From NCBI GenBank assembly GCA_964468685.1, contig CAYXUH010000031.1, positions 1-17,598 on the forward strand: a stretch of DNA of 17,598 nt, given 5' to 3'. The position numbers and the translations under genes are program-made. The notes under the pieces are model-generated. The model had not been told where the DNA came from. It saw only the letters and a list, made by a program, of their open reading frames with translations, and did not search any database. Source of the DNA: UBA6078 sp964468685 (GTDB lineage Bacteria > Desulfobacterota > Syntrophia > Syntrophales > UBA2210). Positions 14,247-17,598 of the stretch are shown piece after piece (the stretch's first letter is position 1; every line of letters begins with the position of its first letter).

Positions 14247-15308
14247 CTACAGGATATCCTTCAGGGTCTCTATAAACTCCCTGTTCTCCTCTGTCGTTCC
14301 GACCGTCACCCGCATGCAGTTCCTGAGGATGGCGGGAGACGCAAACCCCTTTATCAACACGCCCCTGTCGACCAATTGCGCATATACATCATCTTTCCCC
14401 GTAAAACAACTAAAAAGGATGAAATTAGCGTCTGAAGGGTACGGTGTAATCCCTTCCATGGCCATGAGTTCGTCTGAAAGCCACTTTCTGTCTGCGACGA
14501 TCCTCCCCGCTGACTCCAAAAATTCCTCGCTGTGTTCGACAAAAAGGCCCCCGACAACCTGTGAGAAGATGTTCACGTTATAGGGCAGCCGCACCTTGTT
14601 CAACTGATGAACCAATGAAGGGTGTCCGATGAGGATTCCCAGCCTCAGGGCCGCCAGCCTCACCTTGGAGAGGGTCCTCAGTATGACCAGGTTATCCCAC
14701 CGGTCGAGATCGTGCAGAAATGTCTTCCCCGAGAAATTGCAGTATGCCTCATCAACCACGACGAGGCCGCTGGATGCCTCCAGAATTTTTTCGATAGCCC
14801 CCCTGTCGAAGCACCCCCCCGTGGGATTGTTGGGGTAGCTGAGGAATATGAGGGGAGGCTGCACGTCGGCTATCGCGGCAACCATGGCCTCCGTATCCAG
14901 GTCAAACCGGTTGTTCAGGGGTACCTCCACGATCCGGTGCCCCGCGTTCAGAGCGCTTATCCCGTACATGGCAAAGGTGGGGGTCGGAAACAGGATGCTG
15001 CAGGGCGAAGAGGCGCCGACAGCCGTCATCAATATCTGAATGAGTTCATCCGATCCGTTCCCGATGAGGACCATCTCTTCGTCCACTCCGTAGTACCGTG
15101 CGAAGGCCGTCTTCAGGGCGGGAGATCCGGGCGCCGGATAACGATTGAGGGACACGGTCTCAAGCCGTTCAAAGATAAGACGATTCAGGACGGGGGGCAG
15201 CGGGTAGGGATTTTCATTGGCGTCAAGCTTGATCCGGTACGGTAGCTCCTCAGCGGGGTATGCCTCTTGCAAAAGCACCTCACCTTTTATAATCTTTTCA
15301 ATATCCAC
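14247..15308 (-). CDS. hisC: Histidinol-phosphate aminotransferase
   Basis: 353 residues, a class I/II PLP-dependent aminotransferase. It converts imidazole-acetol phosphate to histidinol phosphate in histidine synthesis. Motifs are LDANENPYPLPP (28-39), NRYPAPGSPALK, IGNGSDELI (82-90), YPNNPTGG (158-165), VVDEAYCNF (184-192) and the PLP lysine K215 in RTLSKVRLAALRLG. The start is GTG (15306-15308) with GGAG eight bases before it. The gene overlaps the stop of the upstream lipM-like gene by 11 bp. It sits apart from other his genes, which is common in this group. Broad-specificity HisC-like enzymes cannot be excluded. Confidence 0.93.
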   Translation of the reverse strand: MDIEKIIKGEVLLQEAYPAEELPYRIKLDANENPYPLPPVLNRLIFERLETVSLNRYPAPGSPALKTAFARYYGVDEEMVLIGNGSDELIQILMTAVGASSPCSILFPTPTFAMYGISALNAGHRIVEVPLNNRFDLDTEAMVAAIADVQPPLIFLSYPNNPTGGCFDRGAIEKILEASSGLVVVDEAYCNFSGKTFLHDLDRWDNLVILRTLSKVRLAALRLGILIGHPSLVHQLNKVRLPYNVNIFSQVVGGLFVEHSEEFLESAGRIVADRKWLSDELMAMEGITPYPSDANFILFSCFTGKDDVYAQLVDRGVLIKGFASPAILRNCMRVTVGTTEENREFIETLKDIL

Positions 15309-16125
15309 GTCCGGCTCTCCATCCTTTCATGTTCCATTCGTCACGCATATATTTGTCTTCCAGGAGTCTGTCCTTGAGGGCCTCCTCTTCGGGGGACAAT
15401 CCCTCCTCTACGAGGCGTATGTCGAGAACTTCTTCAAACCCGGCCGCGATATCCCGGGACAGGGTGCCTATATTGATATCCCCCTCGATCACCTCCCTGA
15501 CGGAGGTAACGGCGGCTTCGATCTCCCGGACCCTGGCGGCATCCCCTGCTTTCCCTATTGCCGCACAGACCGCCAGCGGATCAAGATCGATCAGGACGGA
15601 CCCGTGCTGGAGGAACACCCCCCGCGCCCGCACCTGGGCACTTCCGCAGATCTTTTTACCCCCCGCGAGGAGCTCATTTTTGTAAGAGGTCGCGAAGCAA
15701 AAGCCTTCCGTCGATCCGGATCCGCCCCGGCCATCCTCGACTATCTGTACCTCAATACCCGATCTGGCAAGACCCCGTATAATGCAACCGCTTATTATCC
15801 GGTATGTTTCAACAACATCGGAGGAGAAGGGGGGGGCATTCTCTCTGCCAATGACAGAATAGGCCAGATCACCACCATGGAGAACCGCCTTGCCTCCCGT
15901 GGGTCGCCGAACGATATTGATACCCTTGCCCCGGCAGTACGCACAGTCGATCTCCTCTTCGGCGTCCTGGAAGTATCCCAGGGATACGGATGGTCTTTCC
16001 CAGCCGTAAAACCGGAGGACAGGAGGATCTCCTTCCTTCTGATGTGTTCTGAACAGGGCCTCGTCTATGGCCATGTTTTCAAAAGGACCAAACCGCTTGA
16101 AAGGGATCATCCTCCACGTATCCAC
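15298..16125 (-). CDS. lipM: Lipoyl/octanoyl transferase of the LipM/LplA family
   Basis: 275 residues of the biotin/lipoate protein ligase fold. RRPTGGKAVLH (73-83), the GFCFATSYKNEL block (141-152) and KKICGSAQVRARGVFLQHGS (157-176) are the family motifs. C143 fits the catalytic cysteine of LipM-type octanoyltransferases, and K157/K158 fit the conserved lysine. At this length it lacks the C-terminal accessory domain of E. coli-type LplA, which favours LipM: transfer of octanoate from acyl carrier protein to GcvH. GcvH is encoded 6 bp upstream, a fitting partner. The start is GTG 16123-16125; an internal ATG at 16110 has GGAGG directly against it, too close to serve. Lipoate ligase activity remains possible. 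Confidence 0.85.
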   Translation of the reverse strand: MDTWRMIPFKRFGPFENMAIDEALFRTHQKEGDPPVLRFYGWERPSVSLGYFQDAEEEIDCAYCRGKGINIVRRPTGGKAVLHGGDLAYSVIGRENAPPFSSDVVETYRIISGCIIRGLARSGIEVQIVEDGRGGSGSTEGFCFATSYKNELLAGGKKICGSAQVRARGVFLQHGSVLIDLDPLAVCAAIGKAGDAARVREIEAAVTSVREVIEGDINIGTLSRDIAAGFEEVLDIRLVEEGLSPEEEALKDRLLEDKYMRDEWNMKGWRAGRGY

Positions 16126-16131
16126 CTGGCG

Positions 16132-16527
16132 TTAATCGGCCTCCTCATTCGCCTCTATGTAATCCACGTACGTCTCCGCATCCAGCAGATTATCCAGTTC
16201 TCCAAGGTCCCGCAGTTCAACGGCAATCATCCACCCTGTGTCGTATGAATCACTGTTGAGGATGCCGACATCATCGGCGAGGTCCTCATTGATGCTGATA
16301 ATGTCACCGCTCACGGGAGAAATCAGTTCGGTCATCACCTTGACGGATTCTATAACCCCGAAGGGCTCGCCCTGTTCAACCGAAGAATCTACCGGGAACA
16401 GCTCCACCGAGAGGATCTCGTCCAGTTTATCCTGGGCATAATCCGTTATCCCCACTGTCGCGATGTCTCCGTCAAGCCTCACCCAGGTATGCTCGCTGCT
16501 GTAAATCAAATCATCCGGAAATGACAT
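16132..16527 (-). CDS. gcvH: Glycine cleavage system H protein
   Basis: 131 residues. GcvH carries a lipoyl arm that shuttles the methylamine intermediate between P, T and L proteins, and in LipM pathways it is the first acceptor of octanoate. The lipoyl lysine is K63 in VIESVKVMTE. Other typical segments are HTWVRLDGDIATVGITDYAQDKLDEI (13-38) and GWMIAVEL near the C-terminus. SVKVMTE instead of the usual SVKAVSD-like sequence, plus an acidic tail (YIEANEEAD), mark a somewhat divergent form. No gcvP or gcvT is present here, so its main job may be lipoate supply. GAGGG precedes the ATG by nine bases. Confidence 0.93.
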   Translation of the reverse strand: MSFPDDLIYSSEHTWVRLDGDIATVGITDYAQDKLDEILSVELFPVDSSVEQGEPFGVIESVKVMTELISPVSGDIISINEDLADDVGILNSDSYDTGWMIAVELRDLGELDNLLDAETYVDYIEANEEAD

Positions 16528-16551
16528 ACGCTAAAACCCTCACACAGTATA

Positions 16552-17598
16552 TTATAGTCTTCTCAGATCCTTGGACATCTTTGTCAGGATTTCGCATCCA
16601 TCCTTCTCGACCATGATGGTATCCTCTATCCTCACCCCCCATAGACCGGGGATATAGATACCGGGTTCCACCGTAACGACCATTCCCTCTTCCAGGAAAC
16701 CCTCCGCCCGTCCGGACAGCCGAGGGTACTCGTGAACGGCCAGCCCCACACCATGCCCGGTTCCGTGCGAAAAATAGCCTCCGTACCCGGCATCATCAAT
16801 ATGGCCCCTGGCAATGGCATCGATGTCCCTGCAGGAAACACCTGCCCTCACCGTATCGATAGCCTTATCGTGTGCCCCCTTTACGATGGCGTACACAGTA
16901 GCCTGCTTCTCTGTTATACTCCCCACGACAAAAGTGCAGGTCTCATCCGAGTGATATCCCCGGCACACAGTCCCGTAATCTATGGTTACAAAATCACCAT
17001 CCTGTATCTCGCGGGAACCGGGGGCCGCGTGGGGAAGTGCCGAGTTGCTGCCGGAGGCCACAATGGTCTCGAAGGACAGCCTTTCACCCCCGGCCTGTCT
17101 CATCTTCATCTCCAGGATCGCGGCAACGTCCCGTTCGGTGATGCCGGGTTTGATGTGCTCCAGCGTCCCCGTAAGGGCATGTGCCGCCATTCCCGCAGCC
17201 TCCCGAAGGAGAGCGGCTTCCCCTGCATCCTTTGTTGCCCGTATGCGCTCTATCTCCCCGGACAAGGGCTTGAGAGAGACGCCGGCCACCCGATCCTGCA
17301 ACGTAAGATAACTGTCCAGCGTGATGGACGGGGATTCAATCCCCACCCTTTTCAGACCCAGATCGGAGAGTACTCCGGTCATTCCTTCCGTTCTGTCCTT
17401 GAATTCAACGATCTCACATTCCGCTGCTTCCTCCTTCGCCTGGGTTGTATACCTTCCGTCCACAAGCAACACGGACCGTTCTCTGCCCACAAAAAGGGCC
17501 CCATCACTCCCGGTAAAACCCGTCAGGTAGCGAAGATTCGCCTCTTCAAAAAAAAGAATGCCCTCCACATCAAACCCGGACAGCATTGATCGTACGCG
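16552..17598 (-). CDS. M24-family Xaa-Pro aminopeptidase/dipeptidase (5' end outside window)
   Basis: The frame is open to the window edge. Upstream of the first visible Met the codons read R-V-R-S, consistent with the usual N-terminal helix before MLSGFDVEGILF, so the true start lies beyond 17598. It is a cytoplasmic metallopeptidase with the pita-bread fold, removing or splitting Xaa-Pro dipeptides. The N-terminal creatinase-like domain has NLRYLTGFTGSDG and LVDGRYTTQA. The catalytic domain supplies all five metal ligands: the Asp of TIDYG, the Asp of HSDET, the His of GTGHGVGLAVHE, the Glu of TVEPGIY and the Glu of RIEDT. It is 24 bp upstream of gcvH and likely in the same operon; the combination is common, the link unclear. 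Confidence 0.92.
   Translation of the reverse strand, partial: RVRSMLSGFDVEGILFFEEANLRYLTGFTGSDGALFVGRERSVLLVDGRYTTQAKEEAAECEIVEFKDRTEGMTGVLSDLGLKRVGIESPSITLDSYLTLQDRVAGVSLKPLSGEIERIRATKDAGEAALLREAAGMAAHALTGTLEHIKPGITERDVAAILEMKMRQAGGERLSFETIVASGSNSALPHAAPGSREIQDGDFVTIDYGTVCRGYHSDETCTFVVGSITEKQATVYAIVKGAHDKAIDTVRAGVSCRDIDAIARGHIDDAGYGGYFSHGTGHGVGLAVHEYPRLSGRAEGFLEEGMVVTVEPGIYIPGLWGVRIEDTIMVEKDGCEILTKMSKDLRRL

Overview
The window looks like chromosomal DNA of an anaerobic Gram-negative bacterium of the Desulfobacterota (old Deltaproteobacteria), possibly Syntrophales-like. The grounds are high GC, an outer-membrane porin with a C-terminal phenylalanine, KDO transferase (lipid A core), a four-subunit 2-oxoacid:ferredoxin oxidoreductase, a RAYT transposase with palindromic repeats, and an enlarged HolA. 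The placement is inference from protein style. The 100-N run at 8253-8352 shows that this is a scaffold with an assembly gap.

Layout. 1-92 is the tail of an unidentified plus-strand gene. 93-505 is non-coding and carries an 8-bp-period repeat. 506-1810 encodes a porin, followed by tandem hairpins. 1919-3085 is a REP/RAYT-type mobile unit with its transposase on the minus strand. 3090-4745 is hflX, bracketed by inverted copies of the same repeat, which also changed its ends. 4724-4898 is a transposase-less relative of the mobile unit. About 4928-5134 is a candidate structured RNA or leader ending in a terminator. 5147-8252 holds the gamma-delta-alpha-beta subunits of a 2-oxoacid:ferredoxin oxidoreductase, the last one cut by the gap. 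8353-9584 is waaA (minus), also cut by the gap. 9715-11107 is a glycine-zipper lipoprotein gene plus rpe, ending in a strong terminator. 11183-11716 is a YacP-like NYN nuclease.

The right third lies on the minus strand in two transcription units. One is rpsU, a LOG/TIGR00730 gene and holA (14092 down to 11787). The other is an M24 peptidase, gcvH, a lipM-like acyltransferase and hisC (17598 down to 14247), with gaps of 24 and 6 bp and an 11-bp overlap. GcvH and LipM probably work together: LipM-type enzymes load octanoate onto GcvH as the first step of lipoate assembly.

I found no CRISPR array, tRNA, rRNA, defence cluster or biosynthetic cluster. The most unusual parts are the repeat-bracketed hflX, whose stop codon is supplied by a repeat and whose expected start position reads ATC, and the pseudoknot-capable RNA candidate ahead of the oxidoreductase operon.
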